The notes under the pieces were generated by a model. That model saw only the letters and a program-made list of their open reading frames with translations. It did not search any database and was not told where the DNA came from. A DNA stretch of 64,000 bases, taken from Cacajao melanocephalus. Its lineage: Eukaryota; Chordata; Mammalia; Primates; Pitheciidae. Below, piece by piece: positions 62,146 to 64,000 of this stretch. Location of the stretch: assembly GCA_963573385.1 (NCBI GenBank), contig CAUYLG010021629.1:1-64000 (forward strand), in the 5' to 3' direction. The position numbers were made by a program, and so were the translations under genes. How positions within the stretch are numbered: the first letter of the stretch is position 1; each line of letters starts with the position of its first letter.

Positions 62146-64000
62146 TTTATTGTTTTTCTCTTTTTGGATCTTGTTTTGGGGAATATTTTTAGTTGGCTAA
62201 AACTTTTTTCTAAATTACGTACATGGTACTCACATTTGCTTCCTTTCTTAAAAATTGTTCTCATTTCTTTTTAATCCACCTTATTCTTCCTTTCTGTCAT
62301 GTTCTATCTTTTTTGCATTGCCTTACCTGATCTCATTGGCTTTGTAGGATACCAGAAATTACTTTGAACTGTGAAAAAAAACTTGACCTTGGTTTGTTTA
62401 ATGGCTAGGGAATGGGCTAATTACAGAGTAAGCTGATTGGTGTTGGGTTGCCTATCAGCCTCCGGAGAACGTCCTCACAGTGAGATACACTGTGGAAATA
62501 TTGCACTGTCTCCTCCTGTTGTGTTTCTCTCTTTTGGGAGACCCAGGATTCACTGTGCAAATAGGATCCTTGATTCTTAGGGATATGTGTTTTACCTTCT
62601 AGCTGTGCCTGCTTCTCACTTAGTTAAATATTAAGCCTTAAAAACTGCTTTTCTTCCCATATTCACTAAAAGGCTCCACTCTGAAGCTAGTAATCTAATT
62701 ATGAAACAAGTAAAAAAGCCAAAATACAACTTTCTCGCATTCAGCTAGCTATCCTGAAACCCTTTTGTAAAAGAAATTTACATCTTTAAGGATATCTCCA
62801 TTTGTAAGGGTGTCTACCTGTGTACATTAAAAGTTTTTACCGTTGTTTTAAATTTATAAGTCATCCTTTTGTTTAAGGTGCTTTCTCTGGCCATCATAAT
62901 TGAATTTTACTAATATAATTTTTTCCCTTGTTTTGAGCAGATGATAATCTTTAGGCCAAACATTTTAGCTTTGTACTGTCATATAAATTTTCTACTTTGT
63001 CTTCCAAGAGCTGTCCCTTTAGAACTCCAAATTTGGGGTTGCCTAGCTAATAACTGCTTAGAGAAGAAAACAGGTAATCAAGAGACTGATAGTCTAAAAT
63101 AGTGGAGAGAAACTTTGAAATATGACAAGTGAAGAATCTTATAAATCTATAAGATTTGTTTCACTGTATGTCTATGTGTTTTATACACATTTATAAGCAC
63201 ATATGATGTTTCACTACCAAAATATGTAAAAGAGCTCTAATTACTTGGCTTAAAGAAAAAAATGCTTAAATCAAATATTTTAACTGAAAAATAAAAATTT
63301 TACCTCAAATAGTTTCCCAGTTCATGTGACTGCAGTCATCTCTGGTAAATAAAGACTTTTTTTAAGTTACTGGTAAAATAAAATAGAAACATCTTCAGAA
63401 TTTAATTTAGAAATTCAGTGTGAATTACTCAGGAAGGTCAGATACGGCCTTTGCTAGGTGTTTTAAGGTCATAAACTGCTTCTGTGATATTTTTGATAAT
63501 TATTTGACTTGTTTATTTTATAACTATTAGATTATAGGCTCTAAAAAAATAGACATGAGTTCTTCTTGGCCTAGCTACGCCTCCTGGCTATGCAGGAAAG
63601 GGTAAGGCATTATCTACAGCTCTGCCCTTTGTTCTGGGCACTGCATCTAACACATAATTAAAATTGTTTACCTTCTAGGTTTTCCACTATAAATAAGTTA
63701 GTAAGAGTCAACACTGTAACTAATAAAATTAAAACTACTAGATATAAAGGAAAAATTTTTATATATAAAGGATATATTAAAGTAGGATGTGTTTTTACTA
63801 AAAAGGTTATTAAAAGGCATAAAAATGTAGCTTTTATTAAACAAAAAGTAATTTCATCCATTTAGAGGTTTTTAAGAATTGTTTCATATTAAAGAAAAAA
63901 ATGATGGATAAAACCAAATTGATATAGAAAACTGAAAAGGGAAGTAAATATTTGTCCTAAGGTAAAATATTAGAACAAAACTGAAGATTTAAGCAAGTTA
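62146..64000. other. Unclassified sequence to the end of the window
   Basis: The text has a repeat-like feel (CTTCTTGGCCTAGCTACGCC, CCCTTTGTTCTGGGCACTGC near 63565-63640) and a hydrophobic minus-strand frame of 67 codons (63658-63861). I could not match it to a known family. It may be part of a degraded endogenous retroviral or other old element continuing past the edge. Confidence 0.3.

Overview
This window is ordinary nuclear DNA from a primate, most likely human. It is AT-rich and CpG-poor. It carries ten Alu elements, including one 5'-truncated Alu with a 13-bp perfect target-site duplication, together with primate and mammalian L1s, MaLR/ERVL solo LTRs (MST, MLT1, MLT2B), MIR/L2 relics, hAT and Tigger-type DNA transposons and microsatellites. 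I find no intact protein-coding gene, no convincing exon-intron structure, and no RNA gene, CRISPR array or prokaryote-style operon. Most open frames lie inside repeats or are short chance frames. The window could be intergenic or intronic; the sequence alone does not decide. All repeat family names come from memory of consensus sequences, not from a database search.

Layout. 0-11 kb: an AT-rich region with a small CpG-rich patch near 0.5 kb, an antisense MST LTR, two Alus (3.4 and 5.7 kb), an AT microsatellite built on a 42-bp unit, an antisense L1M tail, a solo MLT2B LTR (9.6 kb) and MIR relics. 11-25 kb: an old interspersed repeat, a coding-like relic at 12.0 kb, an antisense L1 tail (13.6 kb), an MST LTR (14.3 kb), a TG microsatellite, an old Alu, a second MLT2B LTR in the opposite orientation (19.0 kb), a MER5A-like fragment, and an ancient antisense L1 (24.4-25.5 kb). 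25.5-31.3 kb: a nearly full-length but dead L1 on the + strand. Its ORF1 and ORF2 are broken, key catalytic residues are changed, and it has two internal duplications. 31.3-45.6 kb: a possible LTR fragment, further L1M relics, an hAT fragment, a 5'-truncated antisense L1 with target-site duplications and internal deletions (40.0-41.1 kb), and a MER2/Tigger-like transposon with a second DNA transposon nested in it (41.2-42.1 kb). 44.5-54 kb: six of the Alus, an MLT1 LTR, an antisense L1M and a second coding-like relic (52.2 kb, minus strand). 54-64 kb: sparse unique DNA, some of it rich in homeodomain-type motifs (57.1 and 58.7-59.0 kb), a half-Alu, a perfect hairpin, an old sense-strand L1M relic (59.9-61.8 kb) and an unclassified final 2 kb.

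No genes work together here. The readable history is one of successive insertions: an Alu in an L1M tail at 36.6 kb, a transposon inside a transposon at 41.5 kb, and a rearranged L1 at 25.6-31.3 kb. I found no strong candidate for an undescribed biological system. The observations most worth checking are the L1 internal duplications, the two coding-like minus-strand segments, the perfect palindrome and hairpins, and the motif-dense unique stretches.
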